Origin: CATQHL01 sp965204655
GTDB taxonomy: Bacteria > Actinomycetota > Acidimicrobiia > Acidimicrobiales > CATQHL01
Direction: 5' to 3'
Length of the DNA: 64,000 bases
Assembly (NCBI GenBank): GCA_965204655.1
Contig: OZ241998.1
Location: 1,860,001-1,924,000 of the forward strand
Shown: positions 25,135 through 33,549 of the stretch, in pieces
Position numbering within the stretch: the first letter of the stretch is position 1
Layout: the number at the start of each line of letters is the position of its first letter
Notes under the pieces: generated by a model
What the model was told of the DNA's origin: nothing
What the model saw: only the letters and a program-made list of their open reading frames with translations
Databases searched by the model: none
Translations under genes and position numbers: made by a program

Positions 25135-27282
25135 ATGGCCCACCAAGCCCTGTACCGACGCTATCGACCTTCCAAATTTGGTGAGATTGTCGGTCAGGCG
25201 CACGTGGTGGCGGCTTTGAAGAACGCCGTGGCGTCCGACCGTGTGGCGCACGCCTATTTGTTCAGCGGACCTCGCGGCACCGGTAAGACCTCCACTGCTC
25301 GCATCCTTGCCAAGGCCCTCAACTGCCTCAATATCCATGAAGGGGAGCCTTGCGGCGAGTGCCAATCATGCGCTGCGTTCGCCGACGGAACCTCATACGA
25401 CATGCACGAACTTGATGCTGCCTCCCACAATTCCGTTGACGACATTAGAGAACTGAACAGCCGCGTACTCATCGGCAGCCCTGGCCGCACCAAGGTGTAT
25501 GTGCTCGACGAGGTTCACATGCTTTCCTCCAACGCGGAAAACGCTCTGCTCAAGACCCTCGAAGAGCCCCCTGAACATGTGGTTTTCCTCTTGTGCACCA
25601 CAGAGCCCCACAAGGTGGCTAAGACCATCAGAAGCCGCACTCAGCACCTGCTATTCGGGTTGTTGCCGGAAGACAAACTCTCCGAACACGTTCTGAGCGT
25701 TGCCGATTCCGCTGGAATCGACCTCTCCGAGGACGGCCTTGCCTACGTGATGGCTGCGGGCGGGGGGTCGGCTAGAGACGCTCTTTCTGCTCTCGATCAG
25801 GTTGCCGCCGCCGGGGCCGCTCCGGAAGTCTCCGACAGTGTGAACGAGGTGCTTGAGGCGCTGGCTTCTGGCGAGGAAGCCGCCGCCTTGGCGGCAGCGG
25901 ATCGCGCCTTGAGGTCTGGACAGGAGCCAAGGGTCTTGGGCGAAGCCTTTCTGCAGTGCCTTAGGGACGCATTCTTGACCTCCCTCGGTGTTTCGGGGCA
26001 TGCCTCCCCGGCTAAGAGTTCTGCTGCCGACGCGTTGGCGCAGAAAATGACACCCAGAATGCTCACGCATTCCATGGAAACTCTGGGTGAAGCGCTGGTC
26101 GGCATGCGAACCGCCCCCGATCCCCGGATCGACTTGGAACTGGCCCTCGTGCGTTTGTCCCGCACCAATATGGGTCTTGGTGTGGACGCTTTGGCTAGCC
26201 GAATCCAGAAGCTTGAAGAAGCGTTGGAGCAGATGCGCCCCGGCGTCATCGAATCTAAGCCGGCGACTTCAGCACCATCTTCTCCATCCGCTCCTTCTCA
26301 GCGGGAGCCTCGTCCTGCTCGGAGTGCGTCTGCTCCCTCCCAGCGGACGTCGCCACCCGCCGGGGGTGACAGCCCTCCTGCGGGTCCGGAACAGGCTCGC
26401 AGGGAGTTAGAGCGATCGGCCAGTCAGGGTAAGAGATCTTCGCCTTCAGTTGAGCGCCCCCGAACTGAGCGTCGAGTTGAGCACCCCCCAGTTGAGCGCC
26501 CCCGAGTTGAGCGCCCCCGAGTTGAGCGCCCCCGAGTTGAGCGCCCCCGAGTTGAGCGCCCCCGAGTTGAGCGCCCCCGAGTTGAGCGCCCCCGAACTGA
26601 GCGTCTCCGGAACGTACTACCCGAGGATCGCCCACCTTCCGCTGCTGCCAATTCGGATTCGTTTTCCCGAGACCTCCCCCGAGACGTTGCGCCCGAGGAT
26701 GAGCCACCTCCCGCTCGGAGCGCCCCCGAGCCGGCGGACGATCTCCCAAGCGGCGAACCCAAAGGCCCCCTCGGCCTCTCTCCTGCTGATCCCGCTGCCG
26801 ATGCCGTTGGAGACGCTGCTCCTGCTGCCTTCGCCGACGCTGCTCCCGACGACTCAGACGCTTCAACGTCTACGCCCCCCACGCGAGAAGAGGCAGTCCT
26901 GGCCTGGTCGTCCGACATCCTAGGGGCGTTTCCCAAGTCCGTTGCAGCCTCCCTGAGCCATGGTCGTTTTTTGTCGAACCGCGGCAAGAGCTTGCGGCTA
27001 GGGTTCGATCACCAAGGGCCGCTGCATAGAGGAATGGCTTATCGCGAAGACGTAGAGGCGGCTTTCAGCCGCAGATTCGACCGGAAAGTGTCGGTCGAAT
27101 TCGTCGTTGATGACGGCAGTTTGTCTGTGCCGCCCGGTTCTTCCATGCCCGCCTTGCCGTCCGGTTACGAAATCGTCTCGCCTGCCGACATCGCAGCGCC
27201 GCGTCAGCCGACATCGAACAGGGGGTTTGAACAGATGAAGGAAGCGTTTCCGGGGGCGAAGGTCATCGATCAGAGTTCATAG
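25135..27282 (+). CDS. dnaX: DNA polymerase III subunits gamma and tau
   Basis: The clamp-loader ATPase, 715 residues. The AAA+ module has Walker A GPRGTGKTS, a zinc motif CGECQSC, Walker B VYVLDEVHMLS and the sensor segment TTEPHKVAKTIRSRT. Domain III follows to about residue 370. The linker (about 380-590) is Pro/Ser/Glu-rich and holds an 11-unit pentad repeat. The C-terminal part (about 595-715) would be the tau domain that binds polymerase and helicase. recR follows 30 bases downstream, the classical order. No A-rich slippery site was noticed, so production of a short gamma form is not evident. Confidence 0.95.
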   Translation: MAHQALYRRYRPSKFGEIVGQAHVVAALKNAVASDRVAHAYLFSGPRGTGKTSTARILAKALNCLNIHEGEPCGECQSCAAFADGTSYDMHELDAASHNSVDDIRELNSRVLIGSPGRTKVYVLDEVHMLSSNAENALLKTLEEPPEHVVFLLCTTEPHKVAKTIRSRTQHLLFGLLPEDKLSEHVLSVADSAGIDLSEDGLAYVMAAGGGSARDALSALDQVAAAGAAPEVSDSVNEVLEALASGEEAAALAAADRALRSGQEPRVLGEAFLQCLRDAFLTSLGVSGHASPAKSSAADALAQKMTPRMLTHSMETLGEALVGMRTAPDPRIDLELALVRLSRTNMGLGVDALASRIQKLEEALEQMRPGVIESKPATSAPSSPSAPSQREPRPARSASAPSQRTSPPAGGDSPPAGPEQARRELERSASQGKRSSPSVERPRTERRVEHPPVERPRVERPRVERPRVERPRVERPRVERPRVERPRTERLRNVLPEDRPPSAAANSDSFSRDLPRDVAPEDEPPPARSAPEPADDLPSGEPKGPLGLSPADPAADAVGDAAPAAFADAAPDDSDASTSTPPTREEAVLAWSSDILGAFPKSVAASLSHGRFLSNRGKSLRLGFDHQGPLHRGMAYREDVEAAFSRRFDRKVSVEFVVDDGSLSVPPGSSMPALPSGYEIVSPADIAAPRQPTSNRGFEQMKEAFPGAKVIDQSS
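26449..26607 (+). repeat. Pentad (15-bp) repeat within dnaX
   Basis: About eleven copies of a 15-base unit, GTTGAGCGCCCCCGA, encode Val-Glu-Arg-Pro-Arg pentads. The central six or seven copies are identical, and the outer ones vary (PRTER, VEHPP). It falls in the disordered linker between domain III and the tau domain, so unit number could change without breaking the fold. The alternating Glu/Arg charges make a polyampholyte segment. Confidence 0.92.
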
Positions 27283-27312
27283 CCGCTTGCCGTCTTAGCG
27301 TTACTCACGTAC

Positions 27313-27936
27313 ATGCCCCTCGGTACTCATTCCCCTTACCCCGCTGCTATCGGCGAACTCATCGACCAATTTGGGCGGCTTCCCGGAATCGGCCCCAAGT
27401 CGGCGCAGCGCATCGCCTTTTACCTCCTGCGCGCCCCTTCCGAGGAGGCGGACTCCTTGGCGGCGTCAATCCGCGAGGCTCGGAGCAGAGTCCGGCTTTG
27501 CGAGATCTGCTGCAATCTCTCGGTTGCGGAGAAGTGCGGCATTTGCTGCGATAGCCGCCGGGACTCTCGAAGGATCTGCGTAGTAGAAGACCCAAAAGAC
27601 GTGACCGCCTTTGAGCGCACGGGCGAGTTCAACGGTCTGTATCACGTGTTACAGGGTGCTTTGAATCCTCTTGAGGGCGTCGGCCCCGATCAGTTGAAGA
27701 TTGCCGAGTTGTTGAGACGCGTGGAAACAGAAGACATAGAAGAGGTGATTTTGGGTACCAACCCCAACTTGGAAGGCGAAGCCACTTCCATGTACTTGGC
27801 AGGGCTCTTAGGCGAATTCGGCTTGACCGTGACTGGCTTGGCAAGAGGCCTTCCGGCGGGGGGTGACCTGGAGTATGCCGACGAAGTCACTCTCGGGAGA
27901 GCATTGACCGGGCGACGGGAAATGTCTCCTCACTGA
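27313..27936 (+). CDS. recR: Recombination mediator protein RecR
   Basis: A 207-residue RecR. The N-terminal helix-hairpin-helix is LPGIGPKSAQRIAFYLL, the four-cysteine zinc finger is CEICCNLSVAEKCGIC, and the Toprim domain begins at RICVVEDPKD with EVILGTNPNLEGEAT near the C-terminus. RecR works with RecO (and RecF) to load RecA on gapped DNA. It lies immediately downstream of dnaX, a conserved pairing. Confidence 0.95.
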   Translation: MPLGTHSPYPAAIGELIDQFGRLPGIGPKSAQRIAFYLLRAPSEEADSLAASIREARSRVRLCEICCNLSVAEKCGICCDSRRDSRRICVVEDPKDVTAFERTGEFNGLYHVLQGALNPLEGVGPDQLKIAELLRRVETEDIEEVILGTNPNLEGEATSMYLAGLLGEFGLTVTGLARGLPAGGDLEYADEVTLGRALTGRREMSPH

Positions 27937-28400
27937 ATTCCGCCATAATCCGCCATAAACAGCTAGAGCGCCACCGGAGGCCTTCGACCTGCCAATGACG
28001 CTCTAACCGTCGCACCGGGGAGGGGAGACTCACTACCATTTGGAGGGGTTTTTCCCTTTTTGGGAGGGAGAACCCGGTGCTTTACACCTTTATATTACAG
28101 CTTGTGCGCGTAAATGTCAACATTTTCCGGCAAATTGTCGCAATTCGTTCTTATAATCAAGAATTTTCAGAAATCCCTGGTACAAGGCGATTTTTGACGT
28201 TTAAATTGTTACAGAATCAGTAATTCAGTGTGCGAAAGTTGCAGATTGCTCTAAAAAGGGCCGCACTTTCGCTGTCGCCCCGCCGGATTTATGAGTTCCA
28301 GATTGTCCGAACAGCGAACGCCCTAAGGCTTGCCCCCCAGTTCCCGAGTGTCGGCCCCCAGTCTCCGAATGTCGCCCCCAAAATCAGGATCGAGAAAGGG
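27937..28400. other. 464-bp gap with hairpins, a TATAAT box and short repeats
   Basis: There is no convincing gene here. Two nested or consecutive inverted repeats stand out: TAGAGCG (27964-27970) with CGCTCTA (27999-28005), and GCACCGGG (28012-28019) with CCCGGTGC (28073-28080), the latter enclosing T-rich and G-rich tracts that could pair further. Next is an AT-rich stretch with a perfect TATAAT at 28152-28157. A 61-codon frame from a GTG at 28230 follows, but its product looks like random sequence. At 28330-28380 a roughly 21-base motif (CCCCAGT..CCGA.TGTCG) occurs twice with a partial third copy. The region could encode a small structured RNA or regulatory leader. Confidence 0.5.
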
Positions 28401-29579
28401 TCAAACGCGTACTAGCACTGCGTCGCCTTGCCCGCCGCCTCCGCAGAGTGCCGCTGCGCCCGTTCCTCCCCCTCGTCGCTGAAGCTCTCTGATCAACGTC
28501 AACAAGACCCTGTTTCCTGAAGCTCCGATGGGGTGCCCCAAGGCGATCGCTCCTCCGTTTACGTTGACTACGTCGTGGGGAATGCCGAGATCATTCATAG
28601 ACGCCAGCACGACGGCAGCAAAAGCTTCATTGATCTCAAACAGGTCAATGTCTCCTAGCGACAGGTTGGCGCGTTCCAGCAACTTCATGATCGCTGCCGA
28701 AGGTTGATGCAGAAGCGAGGAGTCAGGCCCGGCTACCTGGGCATAGGAGATGATCTCGGCCGCGGGATCAACCGAGAGCCGTTTAGCAGCTTCTGCCGAA
28801 GCGACCACCAAGGCCGAAGCTCCGTCGGATATCTGTGATGCGTTGCCTGCGGTGATGTTTCCGGCGGAGTCGAAGGCGGGGCGTAGGCGGGAAAGGCTTT
28901 CTGCGCTTGTATCGGGCCGCACCCCCTCGTCGCTGCTGAAGAGGATCGCATCTCCCCGCCTCTGGGGAATCTCCACAGGCACGATTTCGGCTTCCATCAG
29001 GCCGTCTTTTTGCGCTCGAGCGGCACGCTCGTGGGACGCGGCGGCGAAGGCATCTTGCGACTCGCGTGAGAGGCCTTCCTTAGAGGCGTATCGTTCGGTG
29101 CTCAGCCCCATAGAGCAGTGGTCGAAGGCGCAGGTGAGGCCGTCGCTCATCATGGAGTCGGTCAAAGCGGCGTCGCCTAGCTTGAGCCCGTTCCTTACGC
29201 CATTTGCCAAGTACGGGGCTGAAGTCATCGCTTCCATTCCCCCCGCCACTACCACGGAGGCATCGCCGGCGGCGATCATGCGCTCGGCTAGGTAGACGGC
29301 GTTCAGTCCCGACAGGCAAACCTTGTTGACCGTCGACGCTGGAACGCTCATGGGAATTCCCGCCCGTGCGGCTGCCGCTCTGGCCGGCGCTTGTCCTTCT
29401 CCTGCTAGCAGCACTTGCCCCATGAATACGTAGTCGACTTCTTCGGGCGGTACTCTGGCGTCGTCCAGAGCTGAGGAAATCGCCATGCTCCCTAGTTGGG
29501 TTCCCGAAAAGGAAGCTAACGAACCGGAAAGTTTTCCTATGGGGGTGCGCGCCCCTCCGATGATTACGGCTTTGCTCAC
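28401..29579 (-). CDS. Acetyl-CoA C-acyltransferase (thiolase)
   Basis: A 392-residue thiolase with all catalytic elements: the nucleophilic cysteine in VNKVCLSGLNAV, the His in ALGHPIGASGNR and the second cysteine in LCGGGGQGDA. NEAFA is present as well. It either condenses two acetyl-CoA or cleaves 3-oxoacyl-CoA; the chain-length preference cannot be told. It is divergent from the methylmalonyl-CoA epimerase gene 114 bases away, and the pair would fit propionyl-CoA and fatty-acid metabolism. Confidence 0.93.
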   Translation of the reverse strand: MSKAVIIGGARTPIGKLSGSLASFSGTQLGSMAISSALDDARVPPEEVDYVFMGQVLLAGEGQAPARAAAARAGIPMSVPASTVNKVCLSGLNAVYLAERMIAAGDASVVVAGGMEAMTSAPYLANGVRNGLKLGDAALTDSMMSDGLTCAFDHCSMGLSTERYASKEGLSRESQDAFAAASHERAARAQKDGLMEAEIVPVEIPQRRGDAILFSSDEGVRPDTSAESLSRLRPAFDSAGNITAGNASQISDGASALVVASAEAAKRLSVDPAAEIISYAQVAGPDSSLLHQPSAAIMKLLERANLSLGDIDLFEINEAFAAVVLASMNDLGIPHDVVNVNGGAIALGHPIGASGNRVLLTLIRELQRRGGGTGAAALCGGGGQGDAVLVRV

Positions 29580-29692
29580 GTTCAGCCTCTTGAGTTGTCG
29601 GTCGTTTGTTGTTGCTACAGGCTACCGGCGCCGTCTTCGCCGTAACCGCGGCAGAGACGCGCTAGTGCGTATTCTGCGGTAAGAATCCAAGC

Positions 29693-30094
29693 ATGTTGTT
29701 GACAGAAATCGATCACATAGCCATTGCCGTGAGCGACCTGGATGCTGCCGTGGACTACTACGAACGGGCGTTCGGTGCTGTGGTAGAGCACCGCGAGGTG
29801 GTGGCTTCCGACTTCGTGGAGGAAGCACTGATCAAGGTGGCCGATTCCTACATACAACTCACGGCGGCCACCTCCGAAGATTCTCCTATAGCCAAGTTCA
29901 TTGAACGCCGCGGGGAGGGGCTTCACCATGTCGGCTATCGAGTGGACGACTGCGCCGCCGCCCTGGCTGCGATGGTCTCCGCTGGCGCCAAGCCCATCGA
30001 TTCAGTTCCTCGTCCGGGTTCGAGAGGCACGACCGTGGCTTTCGTCCATCCCAAGGGGAATTTCGGCACTTTGGTTGAACTGGTTCAGGTGTAG
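29693..30094 (+). CDS. mce: Methylmalonyl-CoA epimerase
   Basis: A 133-residue vicinal-oxygen-chelate protein of exactly the family length. It has the paired beta-alpha-beta modules: IDHIAIAVSDLDAAV with the first metal histidine, GLHHVGYRVDD with the second, and GTLVELVQ ending with the metal glutamate. It interconverts the S and R forms of methylmalonyl-CoA between propionyl-CoA carboxylase and the cobalamin-dependent mutase. Neither partner is in the window. The thiolase is divergently transcribed alongside. Confidence 0.9.
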   Translation: MLLTEIDHIAIAVSDLDAAVDYYERAFGAVVEHREVVASDFVEEALIKVADSYIQLTAATSEDSPIAKFIERRGEGLHHVGYRVDDCAAALAAMVSAGAKPIDSVPRPGSRGTTVAFVHPKGNFGTLVELVQV

Positions 30095-30170
30095 TGAAGT
30101 TTCGTCCCGTAGCTTCCCGAGGCGCTTTGGAAAGGGTGCAGATCTTGCTGAGCAGTCAGAGGCCGCATTG

Positions 30171-31064
30171 ATGATCGTCCACCTCATCGACGGCACTTAC
30201 GAATTGTTCAGGCAGTTTTTCGCCCGTCCGTCGCATCGCACTGCCGACGGGCAGGAGGTAGCGGCGGCGAGAGCAGTTGTGGGCGGTTTGCTGCGGCTGG
30301 TGGAAGAAGGCGCAACCCATCTGGGGATGGCCACCGATCATGTCATCCCGTCGTTTCGCAATGAACTCTACGAGGGCTACAAGTCGGGGGAAGAAACTCC
30401 GCCGGAGTTGTTTGAGCAGTTTTCTATCGTGGAGAAGCTTGCCTGGGAGGGCGGCTTTTGCGTTTGGCCCATGATCGAGTATGAAGCCGACGACGCCCTG
30501 GCCACGGCCGCCGCTAGAGCCGCTGAGGATCCTGATGTAGAGAAGGTGATGATTTGTACTCCAGACAAGGACTTGGCGCAGTGTGTGACCTCCGACGGGC
30601 GGGTGGTGCAGTTCGATCTGCGTAAAGGGCGCATTTTCGATCGCTCCGGAGTGATCGATCGCTTCGGCGTCCCGCCGGAATCAATTCCCGACTACTTGGC
30701 GTTGGTAGGAGATACAGCCGACGGTTTCCCCGGCTTGCCGGGCTGGGGCGCTAAGTCCGCAGCGGCGGTGCTCGCAAGATACGGAAGCATAGAGAATATC
30801 CCAACGGCACCTGGACGCTGGGACGCACCCGTTAGAGGAGCGCCGAAGTTGTCGAGAAGCTTGGAAGAAGGCAGGGAGGATGCCGCTCTCTATCTGCGGC
30901 TGGCCACTCTCGTTAGGGACGTGGAAGGTGTATTAGACGATCCCGAAGGCGTAGACGCTCTGAAGTGGCGCGGACCCCGCCCGACCTTCGGCGAGATATG
31001 CGCCCGCTATGACGCTGAGCGGCTTGTTGACCGGGCTTCAGCTCTCACACCAAAGAACTCTTGA
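30171..31064 (+). CDS. 5'-3' exonuclease (FEN/PIN-like) family protein
   Basis: A 297-residue stand-alone 5'-3' exonuclease, the fold found at the N-terminus of DNA polymerase I. Acidic metal-binding clusters are visible in HLIDGTYELF, EYEADDALATA and CTPDKDLAQ, and the helix-hairpin-helix in GLPGWGAKSAAAVLARYG. I start at the ATG at 30171 because upstream frame continuity overlaps the epimerase gene. The last residues (TPKNS) are encoded by bases that look native to the foreign fragment next to it, so the original C-terminus may have been trimmed. It likely works in repair alongside the polymerase and ligase genes nearby. Confidence 0.85.
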   Translation: MIVHLIDGTYELFRQFFARPSHRTADGQEVAAARAVVGGLLRLVEEGATHLGMATDHVIPSFRNELYEGYKSGEETPPELFEQFSIVEKLAWEGGFCVWPMIEYEADDALATAAARAAEDPDVEKVMICTPDKDLAQCVTSDGRVVQFDLRKGRIFDRSGVIDRFGVPPESIPDYLALVGDTADGFPGLPGWGAKSAAAVLARYGSIENIPTAPGRWDAPVRGAPKLSRSLEEGREDAALYLRLATLVRDVEGVLDDPEGVDALKWRGPRPTFGEICARYDAERLVDRASALTPKNS

Positions 31065-31678
31065 AGTTTGTCATCTACGATTGCTACTGATCCCTTTTGA
31101 GAGGTTTGGCCACACTCTTTGACTATAGCGTTAACTGCTTTTTCCAACTCTTCACCACTTCTAACGGAATATTTTGATTGCCTATTTTTCCAATTCCATA
31201 CAGTCTTTTCCAATTGCTTTTTATCTTGAAGAATGTCAATCCAATTGTCTGGAAGTAAAAAATTTCGTCTAATAAAGGGTGGTATATAGATTTCTTTACC
31301 CTCTAGGTTGACTAACACAGCTTCGGAATTAACGAGAAAGTTCGCCAAAACGCTTAAAACATTACGATTTTTCCGTAGTTCGCTCCACTCTAGCTCCGGA
31401 AAAGCAGCTTTGTATATGCGCTTAAATTTTTCAAGCGAACCATGAGACAATCCAATAATTACTTGAATTCTTTCTTCCGTATCTTTGCCTGCATTTAGAT
31501 AATTTACCATTATCTCTGAGGGAGTTAGGGCAGCCTTTTCAGTCTTAATCAGTGGTATTCGCTTAACTTCCTCTTCAACTTCCGAGTGGAGTTCTTTTTC
31601 GAGTTCAGGAAAGTCCAGGAACACTTGCATTCCTTTTCGGAATTCTTCGAAGGTCAGTTTTTGAGGCTCAGGCGCCAT
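31007..31678 (-). pseudogene. Type II restriction endonuclease fragment, C-terminus lost
   Basis: From the ATG at 31678, about 209 residues are AT-rich and unlike the surrounding genes. The frame then runs into the antisense of the exonuclease gene, giving a spurious tail (VRAEARSTSRSAS). The N-terminal region is charged and helical, and near the break it has SVRSGEELEKAV, a pattern that precedes the PD-(D/E)xK core in several type II enzymes. No acidic-x-Lys catalytic motif follows, because the sequence ends at the junction near 31050. The start overlaps the methyltransferase stop by 11 bases, so it was translationally coupled to it. Identity as the restriction partner is inferred from this coupling. 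Confidence 0.65.
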
Positions 31679-32445
31679 TGTGACTAGGAATGTCGATGTC
31701 CCTGATGGAAACAACTTTCTTGAGGTGGACAGATACGTAAGTGTTGTTCTGCTTTACCTCTTTCGCCTCCTCAAGCCTGCTCTGGGCAGCCTTGCAGTAT
31801 TCGCTGTCAATATCAGCACCTATGTACCTGCGCCCCATTTGTTTAGCCGCTACTGCCGCTGATCCTCCGCCGCAGAATGGATCAAATATTATGTCGTTTT
31901 CGTCGGTTGTCATCAGAATTATTCGTTCAATGAGGTGTATGGGCAATTGGCAAGGATGAGAATCAATTCGCTTAGAACTATGGCGGACTCTGTGAATGTC
32001 GTCCCAAACATCGCTGATCTGATAGCCAAACTCATGACGTAGATGTTCTTTGCCCCCGTAGTCTTTCAGAAATGTGTTGCATTTTCGGCATGACTTATGA
32101 GGCGCTCTGACATCATAAAATTTACTTTGTCTATTTTTTGTGTAGAACAGTATCCCATAGTGGGCGGGCTGCAGTGTTTTCCCTAGTGGTTGGCCATTAG
32201 AATTCCACGCTATCCAATGGCGAAATTCTGCTAGCTCGTTAAGAATTGGAGCTGTGTGTGCGAGCAACTTTGGAATGTTGTATACAAAGATACTGCCGTC
32301 ATCTCTGAGAATTCGGCAGGCTTCTCTCAGCCACTCTTTGGTCCATTCCATGTATTCTTGGAATGGTAAGTTGTCGTTATAGGATAAATAGTTCAGGGTT
32401 GTTGCTTTGCTGTTTTGGTATTCTGCGTTTGATGGCCGGAATGAT
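31668..32445 (-). pseudogene. DNA methyltransferase (N6-adenine/N4-cytosine type), N-terminus lost
   Basis: The C-terminal two-thirds of a beta-class site-specific methyltransferase: the AdoMet motif FDPFCGGGSAAVAAKQMGRRY, followed by IGADIDSEYCKAA, and upstream LPFQEYMEWTKEWL with DGSIFVYNIPKLL. The catalytic DPPY/SPPY motif that should precede NAEYQNSK is missing. In its place the frame continues into the antisense of the polymerase-domain gene, so the break is near 32445. A Cys pair (CRKC) is unusual. Without the DPPY motif it should be inactive. AT-rich composition marks it as foreign. Confidence 0.8.
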
Positions 32446-32558
32446 TTTCTATTGCCCCGGAGGCGGCAGAGCGTATGCTTCAAGCGCGGTGCGCCGCCGC
32501 TCCTTGAACACGGCTTCCAATCCTCCTGCCATCCCTGTCTGAGGGTCAGAAACCGACC

Positions 32559-33524
32559 GTGGCCAGCGATTACACCGATATTGAAGTTGACGGACGCTCC
32601 GTCCGTATCTCCAGCCCAGGGAAGGTCTATTTTTCCAGGGGCGGCGAGACCAAACTCGACCTCGTTCAGCACTACTTGAGCGTGGCTCCTGGGGCGCTGC
32701 GCGGCGTCTGGTGCCGCCCCACCGTGTTGCATCGCTTCCCCCACGGTGCCGAAGGGAAGAGCTTTTTCCAAAAGCGCGTCCCTGAATCCCGCCCCGATTG
32801 GCTCCAGACCATGCTGGTCGTCTTTCCGTCAGGGCGCACGGCCACCGAACTCTGTCCAGTGGATGCAGCCCATCTAATATGGGCCGCGAATCTCGGCTGT
32901 TTGGAATTGCATCCTTGGGCGGTGCGCCGTTTCGAACCCTCTTGCCCGGACGAACTGCGTATAGACCTGGATCCATCCCCAGGCGTGGATTTCGGTTTGG
33001 TGCGGAAGGCAGCCCTCTTGATCAGAGATCTGCTTGGCGAACACGGCCTGGAAGGCTGGCCTAAAACTTCCGGAGGGCGGGGTCTTCACATAATCGTGCG
33101 AATTCTTCCAAGACACGGCTTCGCCCACCTTCGTTCGGCTGCCCTGGCTTTAGCCCGCCAATCCGAGCGAGCGGCGCCGGAGGTCATTACCACCGAATGG
33201 CAGAAAAAGAAGCGGGGAAAACGGGTCTTCTTTGACTACAACCAAAACGCTCCCGACCGCACCCTCGCTTCCGCTTACTCTGTGCGCCCCAGCGCCCAAG
33301 CGCTGGTGTCTACGCCACTGCGCTGGGAAGAGGTTCTCGACGCCGACCCTCGAGACTTCACCTTGACTTCGTTCCCGCAGCGATGGGCGTCCGCCGGCGA
33401 CCTAGAAGCCGGAATGGATGATCGTTCGTATAGCTTGCAGCCCTTGTTGGACTTGGCTCAGCGCGATCAGGAGGAGGGGCTTGGAGACGCCCCTTGGCCT
33501 CCATACTTCCCCAAACCTACATAA
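32559..33524 (+). CDS. LigD-type DNA/RNA polymerase (primase-polymerase) domain protein
   Basis: A 321-residue stand-alone LigD polymerase domain of the archaeo-eukaryotic primase superfamily. The catalytic acidic pair is in RIDLDPSPG. TSGGRGLHIIVR, with its histidine, and FFDYNQNAPDRT are characteristic family blocks. In mycobacteria this domain is fused to nuclease and ligase modules; here it is separate, starts at GTG, and converges on a ligase gene. It would fill or template ends in non-homologous end joining. No ku gene is in the window. Confidence 0.9.
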   Translation: MASDYTDIEVDGRSVRISSPGKVYFSRGGETKLDLVQHYLSVAPGALRGVWCRPTVLHRFPHGAEGKSFFQKRVPESRPDWLQTMLVVFPSGRTATELCPVDAAHLIWAANLGCLELHPWAVRRFEPSCPDELRIDLDPSPGVDFGLVRKAALLIRDLLGEHGLEGWPKTSGGRGLHIIVRILPRHGFAHLRSAALALARQSERAAPEVITTEWQKKKRGKRVFFDYNQNAPDRTLASAYSVRPSAQALVSTPLRWEEVLDADPRDFTLTSFPQRWASAGDLEAGMDDRSYSLQPLLDLAQRDQEEGLGDAPWPPYFPKPT

Positions 33525-33527
33525 ATC

Positions 33528-33542
33528 GGGGGCATCGCCCCC
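33528..33542. terminator. Hairpin between convergent repair genes
   Basis: GGGGGC, a three-base loop ATC and GCCCCC form a compact hairpin in the 25 bases between the convergent polymerase-domain and ligase genes. It reads the same on both strands, so it could stop transcription from both sides, although no long T run follows on either. Confidence 0.5.
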
Positions 33543-33549
33543 TCAGCGG

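Noticed and set aside
26255..26866. Minus-strand frame in dnaX encoding AQLGG pentapeptide-like repeats
   Set aside because: It is the antisense of the VERPR repeat in dnaX; the regularity is forced by the 15-base DNA unit, and no start context or homologous flanks support a gene.
27937..28400. SRP RNA (ffs), which often lies near dnaX-recR
   Set aside because: The conserved GGAAGCAGC-type core of SRP RNA is not present on either strand.
28230..28415. 61-codon plus-strand frame
   Set aside because: Its product has no domain-like pattern, overlaps the short direct repeats and the thiolase end, and lacks a good ribosome site.
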